NCBI GenBank assembly: GCA_026417415.1
Contig: JAOADG010000016.1
Span: forward strand, 1-62,308
Source of the DNA: a bacterium
GTDB taxonomy: Bacteria; Electryoneota; JAOADG01
Reading direction: 5' to 3'
DNA length: 62,308 nt
Position numbers and translations under genes: made by a program. Shown in pieces: positions 25,761 to 35,768 of this stretch; position 1 is the stretch's first letter, and every line of letters begins with the position of its first letter. The notes under the pieces were generated by a model, which saw nothing but the letters and a program-made list of their open reading frames with translations, did no database searches and was not told the DNA's origin.

Positions 25761-26887
25761 TGAATGTGGAGTTTATCAAAAAGGTAAAAGAATTAACTCC
25801 ACATTGGCTGAGAAATTTAATCCAGTCTAAAAATTCTTTGGTTAAGTATAAAATTCGGATTAACGAAAGTGAAAATCCATATCGCCATGTGACCGAAAAT
25901 TTAAACAATCCTCGCCATTATCCCTTTTGCATAGGGATTTTTAGAAATATCGCTAGTTATCATAAATACTATATTGCGGCTTGTGAAGAGTTACAAGTTC
26001 CCTATAAAGTGCTTGACCTCTTTTCCAATGATTGGTTACACATTGTAAAAAATAGTCAATGTGATGTTTTTTTAGTTTGGCCCGATGCGATGATTTCTAT
26101 ATGGAATGAAGTGATCACAGAACGAGTAAAAGTTTTAGAGCAAGATTTAGGATTATTTGTGTACCCTACTTATAAAGAAATTTATATGTATGAAAACAAA
26201 CGTAGATTATCCTATTGGCTTACAGCTCACAATTACCCAACCCCCCAAACATGGATTTTCTATAATGAAGATGAAGCATATGATTTTGCGAAGAAATGTC
26301 CATTACCCATTGTCCACAAAACCAATTTCGGCTCTTCCGCAAAAGGCATAAGAATATTAAAGACCCGTAACGAAGTTCAATCAACGATAAAAAAAGCATT
26401 TCAAAGCGGGCATGTACCTTTAGGTTATGATTTAAGAGATAAAGAATGGGGAACTATCCTTTTTCAAGAATATTTAGAAAATGTCAAAGAATGGCGATTG
26501 GTGCGTGTGAATGAATCATACTTTTGCAGAGAGAAATTTCGTATCGGTGATTTTCATAGTGGTTCCGGTAAAGTAGGGTGGGCTTTTCCCCCCGATGGAT
26601 TATTGGATATTACCAAAGAAATTACGGATACTTTTGGCTTTACTAGTATGAACATAGATTTTTTCGAAACGAAAGACGGAAAATTCTTAATCAATGAGCT
26701 TCATACTGTGTTTGGTGCGATTTTAGAGAAAAATTTAAATTTGAACGATAAATACATGGGACGATGGACGTTCAATTCCCAAACTAAAACGTGGGAGTTC
26801 GAACACGGGTACTTTTATCAAAATGCCTGTGCGAACCTTCGGATAGAATACCTTATCCAATTTCTTCTAAAAACAAAAAGAAATTAA
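25760..26887 (+). CDS. ATP-grasp ligase of the glycan cluster
   Basis: 375 residues. The ATP-grasp fold is visible as VHKTNFGSSAKGIRIL (glycine-rich ATP loop, about residue 195), ILFQEYLENVKEWRLVRV and the metal-binding NIDFF/FLINELHTVFGA segment (about 297-320). These enzymes join a carboxylate to an amine or thiol through an acyl-phosphate. In this context it may attach an amino acid to, or amidate, a sugar acid. The same chemistry is expected of the adjacent AsnB-like proteins. No close named family was recognised. Its TAA overlaps the stop of the opposite-strand AsnB-like gene (TTAA). Confidence 0.8.
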   Translation: MNVEFIKKVKELTPHWLRNLIQSKNSLVKYKIRINESENPYRHVTENLNNPRHYPFCIGIFRNIASYHKYYIAACEELQVPYKVLDLFSNDWLHIVKNSQCDVFLVWPDAMISIWNEVITERVKVLEQDLGLFVYPTYKEIYMYENKRRLSYWLTAHNYPTPQTWIFYNEDEAYDFAKKCPLPIVHKTNFGSSAKGIRILKTRNEVQSTIKKAFQSGHVPLGYDLRDKEWGTILFQEYLENVKEWRLVRVNESYFCREKFRIGDFHSGSGKVGWAFPPDGLLDITKEITDTFGFTSMNIDFFETKDGKFLINELHTVFGAILEKNLNLNDKYMGRWTFNSQTKTWEFEHGYFYQNACANLRIEYLIQFLLKTKRN

Positions 26888-28770
26888 CTCTTCCGATCGT
26901 AATCTGTTTGTGGTTGATAGTGGACCACAGGATTCCAAAAATGATTATCTGGTTTATCTTCAATTTCTCTACAAATCAATTCAATGGTAGCCATCCGCAA
27001 GATGAGTTCGGCTTTTCTTTTCCACAATGCAAGATCTTGCTCAAGAACCTCTTTTATAAACTCTGGTTTATATAAATTCCTTGTTAACATTTCGCTGGGT
27101 CTCATCATTTCGGTAAACTCTGTAGTCAAACATGGGGTAAAAGTATCAAAATGTTTAGATGGGGTAATTCCAGAGTAAAGTTTTAATTTTACTCGATAAA
27201 CTTTACGAATAAAGTGTTTAGCATCTTTTAATCGTTTGTTAATGGCCATTGGAAATGTTTTAAACGAAAGAGGAGCAGCATATCCACCATAGATTGTTTT
27301 AATCATTGCAGCACGTGGACACATCCGATATTGTACACGGCAAAGTAAGTCATGACCTATACGATACTTCAAAGGAATTTGAAAAGAAAAATCAAAAAAA
27401 CGCCTTCCACGAAGTGGGCTAATAGCTGGCATCGTATGGGCATTAGAGGAAATAAACAGAGAAGAAAAGCTTGCAACATTTCGCCAATTAAAAGCAGCGT
27501 CCAATTGTTGACCAACTTTTAAGTTGGGTTTTGCAGTGTAAAGGTTGTAAATCCTATCTTCTAAGTAACAATTATACCCATCCATCCAGTTTACATTGAA
27601 ATTGCTTTTTTGGACAGATACATCTTGGTAAAAGCGATACTCAAGTTGTTTTTTAACACTGGCAAGTGCAACTTGATGAATACGCCAATATTCTTGGCCA
27701 AATGAGAAATCTCGTATATTATCCAAACCACCACCACCTAAATGAAAAGCGAAATCTTTGCTGTTTTTCAGTCGAGATGACATTTGACGAAGAATAGCGT
27801 TAAACTTTATATCGCCATTGGTATAATAGATTAACTGTTTAGTTAACTGAGGTGTCACTTCTGTGGGATAACCTTCAGTTTGTCGGTTAAATCTTAGTTT
27901 CCAGTTCATTATTTTTGAAACTTCCATGCTCACTTTTACATCCGGGTCTTCATCCATCCCATTTACAGTGACCTCGAAAGGAAGACCTAAAAAATGCAGT
28001 GTAGAAGCCACCAATCGTGAATCGTAACCACCTGTCAAATCTGCAATCATACGAGGATCTAATAAAGCTAAGCGATTAAAAATATCAAGAATTAGAGCTT
28101 GGGTATCGGTAGCAACTTCATCTTTATTTTTATATTGATCGGTATGAGTTTGATAGGGTTCCCAATAAGTAAGAATTTGAAAGGTATTTTTAGAAAATTC
28201 CAATAAAGTACCCATATCTAAACGAAATAGGCCTTCAAACATGGTATGAGGAGCTAAAATAGTACCTCGCATTAACAAATGAGCAGCGCCCCACGCATTT
28301 AATTTTAACCCTAAATGCTTAGCTAAAGCCAACGCTAGAGTACCTACAAAAATACCGTTCGGAGTAGGGTAATAGTAACTGTTCCTTTGAATAGCAACAT
28401 CACTGGACAAATATCCAATACCTTTGGTATCATTCCAAAACGATATTGAATAGCAACCTTCTAAATCATAAAAAGGTTGTTTAGAGCCGGAGGATAAAAC
28501 TTGATATAATTGTGAAAAATCAATTTTTGCTTCACGTCCAACGGTATTGTAAGCAATCCCAGCAATAGCAATCCAACCGTCAGGAAATTGGACAAACTGA
28601 ACCTGCTTTTGGTTAATAGTAGGAATGAAGACGACGGATCGTTTTGTACGATGAACTTTTCCACTTTCTATCACTTGAATAGAGTTTAAGTGGTTAGAGA
28701 TCTTTTCAAATAATTGATAAACAGGTTCAATCTCTTCGTTTTTGGAGAAATAAGCGAGGTAATGAGGCAT
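26884..28770 (-). CDS. Second asparagine synthase-like protein lacking Cys2
   Basis: 628 residues, paralogue of the 16268 protein and within one residue of its length. The N-terminus is MPHYLAYFSK, so there is neither Cys2 nor a usual Ntn start. The PP-loop TGGYDSR again lies at 246-252, with PLRGRRFFDFSFQIPLKYR near the C-terminal substrate region. The glutaminase activity should be absent. It faces the glycan operon tail to tail, with a 4-base overlap of stop codons and no room for a terminator. ATG is preceded by GGAAAG. Probably an adenylating amide- or lactam-forming enzyme of the same glycan pathway. Confidence 0.82.
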   Translation of the reverse strand: MPHYLAYFSKNEEIEPVYQLFEKISNHLNSIQVIESGKVHRTKRSVVFIPTINQKQVQFVQFPDGWIAIAGIAYNTVGREAKIDFSQLYQVLSSGSKQPFYDLEGCYSISFWNDTKGIGYLSSDVAIQRNSYYYPTPNGIFVGTLALALAKHLGLKLNAWGAAHLLMRGTILAPHTMFEGLFRLDMGTLLEFSKNTFQILTYWEPYQTHTDQYKNKDEVATDTQALILDIFNRLALLDPRMIADLTGGYDSRLVASTLHFLGLPFEVTVNGMDEDPDVKVSMEVSKIMNWKLRFNRQTEGYPTEVTPQLTKQLIYYTNGDIKFNAILRQMSSRLKNSKDFAFHLGGGGLDNIRDFSFGQEYWRIHQVALASVKKQLEYRFYQDVSVQKSNFNVNWMDGYNCYLEDRIYNLYTAKPNLKVGQQLDAAFNWRNVASFSSLFISSNAHTMPAISPLRGRRFFDFSFQIPLKYRIGHDLLCRVQYRMCPRAAMIKTIYGGYAAPLSFKTFPMAINKRLKDAKHFIRKVYRVKLKLYSGITPSKHFDTFTPCLTTEFTEMMRPSEMLTRNLYKPEFIKEVLEQDLALWKRKAELILRMATIELICREIEDKPDNHFWNPVVHYQPQTDYDRKS

Positions 28771-28884
28771 ACTTTCCTTTCAGTTATTTGGTACTTTACG
28801 ACCCAACAAACTAATCCACCAGTTGGTTGAAGTCAAGCAACATTAGTACATTGGTCAACAGAAAATTTTTAGATTTGAGGTTCT

Positions 28885-30126
28885 ATGTTCACATCAGAAT
28901 TTTACTTTTATTTAATTCTTACAGTATTAACACTGGACTTTCTGTTAGAAAACTTAGCCAAATTACTCAATTTATCCCGTTTGAAACTGCCATTGCCTGA
29001 GGAATTTCAAGATATTCATTCAGAAGAATCTTATCGGATAAGTCAAGAGTACTCGCGAGAAAAAACAAAATTGTCTCTATTGAGTTCATTTATCCTTTTT
29101 CCTCTCCAAATTTTATTTATTGTAATGGGTGGTTTTCAATGGGTCGATCAATTAGCGAGATCTTTTGGCTTTCAAGAAACAGCAACTGGATTAATTTTCT
29201 TTGGCGTTCTTTATCTCATCATGAAGCTAATTTCGTTGCCTTTTTCTATCTATTCAGTTTTTGTGATTGAGGAAAAATATGGTTTCAATCGTACCTCTTG
29301 GAAAACGTTTGTGATTGATGAAATCAAAGGTATAGTTCTCACTCTTTTTCTTGGTGGTCTCACATTAACCATAGTGATTTGGTTTTTCGGTACATTCGGA
29401 CCCAATGCTTGGCTTCCAGTTTGGTTTATCATTATCGTCATTGCTTTAGTGATGATCTTTCTTTATCCAATCCTATTTGCACCTCTATTTAACAAATTTT
29501 CACCTTTATCAGATGGTGAATTAAAAACTGCCATTGAGAAATTATCGGATCAATTGCAATTCAAAAGGCAAGGTTTATTTACCATGGATGGATCCAAGCG
29601 ATCAACTAAAACCAATGCATATTTCACTGGTTTTGGGAGATTCCGAAGAATTGTTCTTTTTGATACCTTAATTGAAAAACACCCTATTCAGGAATTGCTT
29701 GCTGTATTAGCACACGAAATTGGACATTACAAAATGAAGCATGTGGTCTATTCTATGCTGAAATCTTTTGTTATCATGGGCTTTTGGCTTTGGCTATTTT
29801 CAAAATTTCTATACAATCAGCCATTGTTTGAGGCCTTTCAAATGAAACAAATATCAGTATATGCTTCCCTTGTGTTCTTTTCTTTTTTAATGTCACCGAT
29901 ATCCACTTTACTTGGAATTTTATTGAATTGGATTTCAAGGAGAAATGAGTTCTCTGCAGATCGCTTCGCAGCAATGCATACTAATGCAGTGGATATGATT
30001 GCTGCATTAAAAAGGTTATCCAAAGACAATTTATCTAATCTAACTCCTCACCCACTTCTTGTGTGGTTAGATTACGACCATCCGCCAGTTCTTGAAAGAA
30101 TTAAAGCGTTGAAACAGTTACAATAA
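28885..30126 (+). CDS. M48-family (Ste24-like) membrane zinc metallopeptidase
   Basis: 413 residues. Several N-terminal and central membrane helices surround the zinc motif HEIGH (about residue 274) and the third ligand region RRNEFSADRFAA (about 351-362). This is the CAAX prenyl protease/Ste24 layout with the N-terminal M48_N-type region, normal in length. It probably degrades misfolded or damaged membrane proteins. TGAGG precedes the ATG. It converges on the histidine kinase at 30133 with only 6 bases between stops. Confidence 0.9.
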   Translation: MFTSEFYFYLILTVLTLDFLLENLAKLLNLSRLKLPLPEEFQDIHSEESYRISQEYSREKTKLSLLSSFILFPLQILFIVMGGFQWVDQLARSFGFQETATGLIFFGVLYLIMKLISLPFSIYSVFVIEEKYGFNRTSWKTFVIDEIKGIVLTLFLGGLTLTIVIWFFGTFGPNAWLPVWFIIIVIALVMIFLYPILFAPLFNKFSPLSDGELKTAIEKLSDQLQFKRQGLFTMDGSKRSTKTNAYFTGFGRFRRIVLFDTLIEKHPIQELLAVLAHEIGHYKMKHVVYSMLKSFVIMGFWLWLFSKFLYNQPLFEAFQMKQISVYASLVFFSFLMSPISTLLGILLNWISRRNEFSADRFAAMHTNAVDMIAALKRLSKDNLSNLTPHPLLVWLDYDHPPVLERIKALKQLQ

Positions 30127-30132
30127 TATGGT

Positions 30133-31320
30133 CTAAGAATGTTCTTCTGAATTCTCTGTGGACTTAGAAAGTGGAATTTCAATACGAAAAGTAGATCCCT
30201 CGCCGACAACACTTTTTACAATATCAATTCTGCCATGGTGTTGATCTTGGATGATTCGTTTTGATAAGGAAAGACCTACCCCCCACCCTTTTGTTTTCGT
30301 TGAATACCCTGTACGAAAAGCGTGGCTCTTTTCAAATGCAGTCATACCTTTGCCATTATCGGAAACATCAATAATGCCATATTTTTCTGAACGATAGATT
30401 TTAACTTCAATTTTACCATGGGAATGTTGGATAGCATCAGCAGCATTGCGTAAAAGATTTTCCAATACCCAACCGACCAATTCGGGTCGCATTTTCACAT
30501 AAACTGCTGAGGGAGCATCAAATACAATTTGAATATTTTTCGATTTTTGCGGAAGACGTCGTTCCATATAGTTTAAGATTTCTTGAGCGACCTCCACAAC
30601 GTTGGCATCAATGAGTTCTTCGTCACGTCCCATCGCAGAAAATCTGTTCAAGATATTTCTTAAACGATTGATATCTTTTTCAATTTCTGATAAAATAGGT
30701 TCGTTGGGATACTTTTCTTGAAGCAATTCTAACCAACCCATTAAACCACTGATTGGAGTACCAAATTGGTGTGCAGTTTCGCGCGCAAATCCGATCCAAA
30801 TGGCTCGCGATTCTGATAACCGAACGGCAGTAAGTCCATAGTATCCTACTAAAGCAAGTAAGACGAAAGCGCCTATACCTAGCCACGTTAACAGTTTCAA
30901 TTGGGAAATTAGTTCTTCATTGCTGTAATGAAAGTATTGATAAACACCATGAGATAATTCTAATGCTATTGGGGTGTTGCCCTGTTCATCAAAACGTTTG
31001 ATGTACTTTTTCAAAATTTGAATCGCTTCTGGACTGCGATTATTGGAAGCAATACTTAGATTTTTCCAAAAGAGAGGTGTTCCATTAGCATCGGCAAGGA
31101 TAATGGGAAAATCAATTTGCTCAATGATTTTCAGTGCAGGTTCAGGATTATCGCTAAGTAGAAAATCACGATAACGCTCAACGATGAGTGTGAGCTGTTT
31201 TCTGGTAACCGATCGAATTTCATCCATCAAGCGAAATGAAAACAATAAGATTGCTGCGATTAACAAGATACCGCAGATAAAAAGACCTGCACGAAGATTG
31301 GTAATAGTGGTCGGTTTCAC
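30133..31320 (-). CDS. Membrane sensor histidine kinase, candidate PorX partner
   Basis: 395 residues: TM1 (about 11-30), a periplasmic domain of about 110 residues, TM2 (about 142-162), then a DHp domain with the phosphoacceptor H184 in ETAHQFGTPISGL. The catalytic ATPase domain follows, with NLLRNAADAI, VSDNGKGM and GWGVGLSLSKRII. There is no HAMP or PAS domain between TM2 and the H-box. It is the last gene of the minus-strand run containing porX and overlaps the YfhO gene as ATGA. The topology resembles PorY, the kinase that controls T9SS genes through PorX. Pairing is inferred from context. Confidence 0.85.
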   Translation of the reverse strand: MKPTTITNLRAGLFICGILLIAAILLFSFRLMDEIRSVTRKQLTLIVERYRDFLLSDNPEPALKIIEQIDFPIILADANGTPLFWKNLSIASNNRSPEAIQILKKYIKRFDEQGNTPIALELSHGVYQYFHYSNEELISQLKLLTWLGIGAFVLLALVGYYGLTAVRLSESRAIWIGFARETAHQFGTPISGLMGWLELLQEKYPNEPILSEIEKDINRLRNILNRFSAMGRDEELIDANVVEVAQEILNYMERRLPQKSKNIQIVFDAPSAVYVKMRPELVGWVLENLLRNAADAIQHSHGKIEVKIYRSEKYGIIDVSDNGKGMTAFEKSHAFRTGYSTKTKGWGVGLSLSKRIIQDQHHGRIDIVKSVVGEGSTFRIEIPLSKSTENSEEHS

Positions 31321-33734
31321 AATGGTTGTTTAGATTTACGTTTCCAAAAAATTCCTAAAACAATAATCACCACCGATAATAGGGAACTGATGACTGTTAA
31401 CCACAATCCTTTGTAAAATACTTTGTATTCTTCATACTGCCATTCAATTTTGCTTTTTCCTTCTGGAACAAGGACACCACGCAGTAACCCGTTGACAGTT
31501 AACGCTTCGGCTGGTTTTCCATTGACCAGTACAATCCAATGAGGTGCCATAATTTCAGAAAGGACCAATACACCGGGTGAATTCCGAGACGCTTTCATCT
31601 TAATATAATCGGGTTTCCACTCAACCATTTCAACACTTGCTGTAGTATCTTCGTCTTGTAAGATATTTTTTCCTTCTATAATGGTGACTTCACGGGGATG
31701 CCAAGTAGGTGTTGCCATTGTATCATATGCTGCTGAACGATTGGGTACCGTTATGGTGCGTTTTCCAAAGTAGGCGCGTGGCATTACATCGCTCATTTTG
31801 TAGAGATAACCTTCTTGGTCACGTGCTACTTCACTTAGCCAAGGTGATGGAATGGGTCGTTCAGAAGTAACGTACTCAATATTCAATGCAGACCACACAG
31901 AAGGATTTCGGAATGCAGAATGCTTTTCAAGCGCATCCCAATTTCCCAATTTTACGCCAGAATAACCTGAAGCGTTTTGAATACCATGACTACTCCACCA
32001 ATTGATACTTCTATTGCGATCGGTTGGAAGTACCCGAAAATGCCCACTTTGTTTAAGAAGGTACTGAACCCGTTTGGTAGGAGAAAAGTAATTGTCTAAT
32101 TCACTTGAACTGATAAATCCAATCAAAGGTCGAACTTTGTTGTGAATGAGCGGAAAGAAATCAACTACAACAGCAATGATTAAAATCAAAAAAAGAAGTC
32201 GTCTTGTGATTGTATTTTTTACAAACAACCACAAAAAGAACACAATCAAAGCTAACAATAGAAAACTGCGAAGCCCTCCAATAAATACAAAAGACCACAT
32301 TTCCTTGGAAAGTTGTTCCAAAGCGCCAGCATCTTTAACTTGAGAACTCATTTTTTCCACGTATGCTGTTTGAATATCATTGGACATCATGAAAGAAAGA
32401 ACAATGAACAATCCTAATAAAATACCCCCACCAATGACCAATCGTTGAAATGTTTTAGTTATCGCAGGTGAGGATTGTTCAGCCAATTTTAACACGGCAC
32501 CATAGCCACGCGCCGATAAAACGATCATACTTAGTTGTGTGAGAATTAAAATGAGGGAAGGTACTCGAAACTTGTTGAACATAGGTAAGTATTCAAACAA
32601 TGGCTTAAAGAGGATGGGAAAAAATTTTCCAAACGAGATCACCCAAGCAACAATGGCTAATCCAAAGAGCATCCAAGTTATCCGATCGCGTTGGAATACA
32701 ATAGCCAAGATGCTACCTACCAATGCAACGATACCAAATGTCAAAGCCATATCCGTAAAGGGCATATGTCCCCAATAGGTATAGCCGCCAAATCCATAAA
32801 AGGTGGGCCAGAGAAAAGTAATGGTTTCTTTTGGATGAAAAGACCAATTGGTTGCATATTCCCAATCAACACCACCACCCGTTGCAGCACCGCGACTAGA
32901 GACCGAAGCAAAATCAAGAACAGGCAAAGAAAGAACCATACTAATCCCAACACCGATTAACCCTGCGAGAAGGATTTTAAGGGCGAGAAAAAAGGTTTCT
33001 TTGTAACGTTTATCGTAAAGGGTGAAGCCCAAATACCACAATGTGACCCATCCAAGAAGCATAAAACCATAGTAAGTGATTTGAGTATGTAAAGATAAGA
33101 TTGAAAGACCTAAAATGATTGCCAATACACCCACATAGGTCCAATCTGAACTGCGAACAACTTTTAAACTGCCCCACAATATCCATGGTAGCATAGCAGA
33201 ACTCATTAACTTAGAACCATGTCCGACATCAGGCAACACAATCAAGGAAGGTAGCCAAAGCCAGATTAAGCCAGCAATGAACCCTAACGATTTTCTTTCA
33301 CCAAGTTCACGAACTACTGTATAGATACCAATCGCACCAAGCCACATATAAACAAAAATAACAGCATAGCCACCACCAAATAGAAACGAAACCAATTTCG
33401 ACAAGTACCATATAGGATTTACAAAAAGCCCAAATTGATAGGCAGAAAAAAGTGGCATGCCACTAAAGATGTAAGGATTCCACAAAGGTAAATCGGATTG
33501 TTTAAGGACCAACTGTGCAGTTCGGTAAAGGGATTCTGCAGCAATGCTATCAGGAGATAACGTTAAAATTTGATTTAAGAAAAATAGTGGGTAATACAAA
33601 ATTGCCATTGCTGCATAAAAACCCAGAAATACCAATAAATCTGCTTTCCAACCGTTCATTGGATACAAATGGTTCACTTTTTTTTCATTACGAACAGACG
33701 AGGATGTTTTGGATTGTGATTGATGCTTTTTCAT
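31317..33734 (-). CDS. YfhO-family multispanning membrane protein
   Basis: 805 residues with about a dozen transmembrane segments and a periplasmic domain after about residue 530. Typical YfhO features are NPYIFSGMPLFSAYQFG near the N-terminus, a central GFGGYTYWGHMPF region, RVLPTDRNRSINWWS, and the C-terminal ILVNGKPAE-like beta domain. It belongs to the GT-C superfamily of lipid-phosphosugar-dependent glycosyltransferases and probably modifies cell-envelope polymers or glycoproteins. GAGGAA precedes the ATG. It lies in the same run as a flippase, consistent with lipid-linked sugar transfer. Confidence 0.85.
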   Translation of the reverse strand: MKKHQSQSKTSSSVRNEKKVNHLYPMNGWKADLLVFLGFYAAMAILYYPLFFLNQILTLSPDSIAAESLYRTAQLVLKQSDLPLWNPYIFSGMPLFSAYQFGLFVNPIWYLSKLVSFLFGGGYAVIFVYMWLGAIGIYTVVRELGERKSLGFIAGLIWLWLPSLIVLPDVGHGSKLMSSAMLPWILWGSLKVVRSSDWTYVGVLAIILGLSILSLHTQITYYGFMLLGWVTLWYLGFTLYDKRYKETFFLALKILLAGLIGVGISMVLSLPVLDFASVSSRGAATGGGVDWEYATNWSFHPKETITFLWPTFYGFGGYTYWGHMPFTDMALTFGIVALVGSILAIVFQRDRITWMLFGLAIVAWVISFGKFFPILFKPLFEYLPMFNKFRVPSLILILTQLSMIVLSARGYGAVLKLAEQSSPAITKTFQRLVIGGGILLGLFIVLSFMMSNDIQTAYVEKMSSQVKDAGALEQLSKEMWSFVFIGGLRSFLLLALIVFFLWLFVKNTITRRLLFLILIIAVVVDFFPLIHNKVRPLIGFISSSELDNYFSPTKRVQYLLKQSGHFRVLPTDRNRSINWWSSHGIQNASGYSGVKLGNWDALEKHSAFRNPSVWSALNIEYVTSERPIPSPWLSEVARDQEGYLYKMSDVMPRAYFGKRTITVPNRSAAYDTMATPTWHPREVTIIEGKNILQDEDTTASVEMVEWKPDYIKMKASRNSPGVLVLSEIMAPHWIVLVNGKPAEALTVNGLLRGVLVPEGKSKIEWQYEEYKVFYKGLWLTVISSLLSVVIIVLGIFWKRKSKQPL

Positions 33735-33741
33735 GATTTCC

Positions 33742-35004
33742 TCATTTCAATATTGTGTTCCAACGTTTCCATAAAGAACTTCCATTCAGAAGAATTCCAC
33801 CGATGTATCCGAATGCCATTGAAGAGGCACCACCTTCTGAACCCCATATGTGTACCGCGAAACCAGAAACGATCCAGAATCCAATCCACAGAGGAATAGC
33901 CCGTTGAAACAATTCTCGTTCTCCACCACAGGCAAACAATGTATTTTGTGAAATTGAATAGATGCCTTCCAATACAGTTAAAAATAAAATCGCATTCAAT
34001 AAACCATATATCGCAAATTCTGCTGTCTTCAATTTATTTCCATAAACAAATGGCAACCAAAGGTCTTTTGTGATTGCGCAAAAAAGGATGATTATGAAAA
34101 TAAACAAAGCATAACCGGCTGAAAGTTGAAGTGTACGTTTGCGAATGAATGCGATTTTTTTATCTTCCCACATTTTAGAAAAAGTAGGAAGGAGAACCAT
34201 ATTAAGAGCAGAACTTAATCCTTCAAATGCACGCAGAATTAGCCGCACTGCAGCATATTTTCCAATCTCTACAGGATTTGTAAACAAACTAAACCACATC
34301 GTATCCGCTTGAGATAATGCAATATGCAACAGTGAACCCGGTCCAGATAATTTACCGATTCGAATCACTTCAATAAAACCATTTTTCCACTCTTTTCCAT
34401 TCCAAACAATCAATGGCTTACAAAGGAACCAAGCGGTGATGGTAGATATGGTCATAAATACTAGCCAATTCAAAAGCAGTGTGACTGCATTCCAAGGAAT
34501 ACCAAATGGATCAAAACAAAGCAAAGAAAGAGCCATTCCACCAAAAAAAATGAATTCAATCAAAGCAGTTGATCTTGTTTCACGTTCACTTAGTAATACA
34601 AATAAAAAAAACTCTCTAAAGGAAGCCAAAGCAGTTAAATACGGCAGAAAATAAAGCAAACGTTTGATAGGTTCCCATTCAGTACCACGCACTACTATAG
34701 AAGTAATTGCCCATCCTAAAAAGGAAACTATTACTGCTGTTATGGTACCTACAATTAATGTTCCTGCTTCGGCACCGGATACTTTTTCATTTCTTGTTCG
34801 TATTCTAACTAAAGGCATAAACAGAAAAGCACGGACCAAGAGAATTAAGAAAGCATAACCAGAAATCATAGCAGCATATTGGCCATATTCATCAATGGGA
34901 GTTTTTCGTACCGCGAGGAACAAAAAAAATACACCATAAACCATCGGTAGTGCACGAGTAATCACCGCAAAAAATAGTGGAAAAGCCCAAGTAGGTGTGT
35001 TCAT
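33742..35004 (-). CDS. Polysaccharide flippase-like (Wzx/MVF superfamily) membrane protein
   Basis: 420 residues, about 12 transmembrane segments arranged like Wzx and other MATE/MVF exporters. TPIDEYGQYAAMISGYAFL near the N-terminus and the GIYSISQNTLFACGGEREL segment in the second half fit oligosaccharide translocases. It probably flips undecaprenyl-linked units across the inner membrane. The main glycan cluster at 15-28 kb has no flippase, so this protein is a candidate for that job. It overlaps cdaA as ATGA. Confidence 0.75.
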   Translation of the reverse strand: MNTPTWAFPLFFAVITRALPMVYGVFFLFLAVRKTPIDEYGQYAAMISGYAFLILLVRAFLFMPLVRIRTRNEKVSGAEAGTLIVGTITAVIVSFLGWAITSIVVRGTEWEPIKRLLYFLPYLTALASFREFFLFVLLSERETRSTALIEFIFFGGMALSLLCFDPFGIPWNAVTLLLNWLVFMTISTITAWFLCKPLIVWNGKEWKNGFIEVIRIGKLSGPGSLLHIALSQADTMWFSLFTNPVEIGKYAAVRLILRAFEGLSSALNMVLLPTFSKMWEDKKIAFIRKRTLQLSAGYALFIFIIILFCAITKDLWLPFVYGNKLKTAEFAIYGLLNAILFLTVLEGIYSISQNTLFACGGERELFQRAIPLWIGFWIVSGFAVHIWGSEGGASSMAFGYIGGILLNGSSLWKRWNTILK

Positions 35005-35768
35005 GATTTGGTGGTTAAACCTAATACACGCTGTAGATAGGGAAGGTGTTCAATGGCATCCGCTTGAAATAAAATCCATTCACCATCTTTTGCCAAAGAA
35101 ACCTTCCCACTCTCTTCAGAAACTACAATTGCAATAGCATCTGTTTCTTGTGTGATGGTCAGTGCTGCACGATGACGCATTCCGATGGGTTGTTCAATTT
35201 CTTCTGAAACCGGTAGTACACAGCGTGCAGCAAGAATACGATCCCCATCAACAATCACAGCACCATCATGAAGAGGGGTATTAGGAGCAAAAATGTTAAC
35301 AAAAAGTTCAACTTGAATATCCGCATGCAACATGATACCACTTTCTAATAAATGATCTATCGTGTTCTTTTGACGAATAAGAATAATTGCACCCCAACGA
35401 CGTATAGACAGTTCATTGCAAGCGCGAACTAATATCTCAGCCAAACCTGCAGGTAAGCGTTTTTTGTAAAAGGGTGTTTTGCCTAAATCACTCAAAGCAC
35501 GTCTAAGTTCTGGTTGAAAAAGGATGACAAATGCAATGGCCCAAAAGGCAGAAAGGGATGCCAAAAACCAAGATAAAGCACGCAAGTTAATCAATCGTGC
35601 AATCATACCTAAGGCAAGCAACACGATGATTCCAATCCACATTCGTGATGCTCGTGTTCTTTGAGAAAGTTTCCAAATGTAATAGAATAACGTAGATACC
35701 AGTAAGATATCAACCACATCAACAATCCGTAAAGGGAACAATCCAAAATCAACAAGTACAGTATTCAT
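35001..35768 (-). CDS. cdaA: Diadenylate cyclase (membrane type)
   Basis: Makes cyclic di-AMP from two ATP. The 255 residues have three N-terminal transmembrane helices (about 20-85) and a DisA_N domain with the DGA motif in TPLHDGAVIVDG and the RHR motif in GMRHRAALTIT, both needed for catalysis. Length and layout match CdaA/DacA. It is in an overlapping run with tsaB and the flippase. No glmM or CdaR regulator gene accompanies it here. Confidence 0.93.
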   Translation of the reverse strand: MNTVLVDFGLFPLRIVDVVDILLVSTLFYYIWKLSQRTRASRMWIGIIVLLALGMIARLINLRALSWFLASLSAFWAIAFVILFQPELRRALSDLGKTPFYKKRLPAGLAEILVRACNELSIRRWGAIILIRQKNTIDHLLESGIMLHADIQVELFVNIFAPNTPLHDGAVIVDGDRILAARCVLPVSEEIEQPIGMRHRAALTITQETDAIAIVVSEESGKVSLAKDGEWILFQADAIEHLPYLQRVLGLTTKS

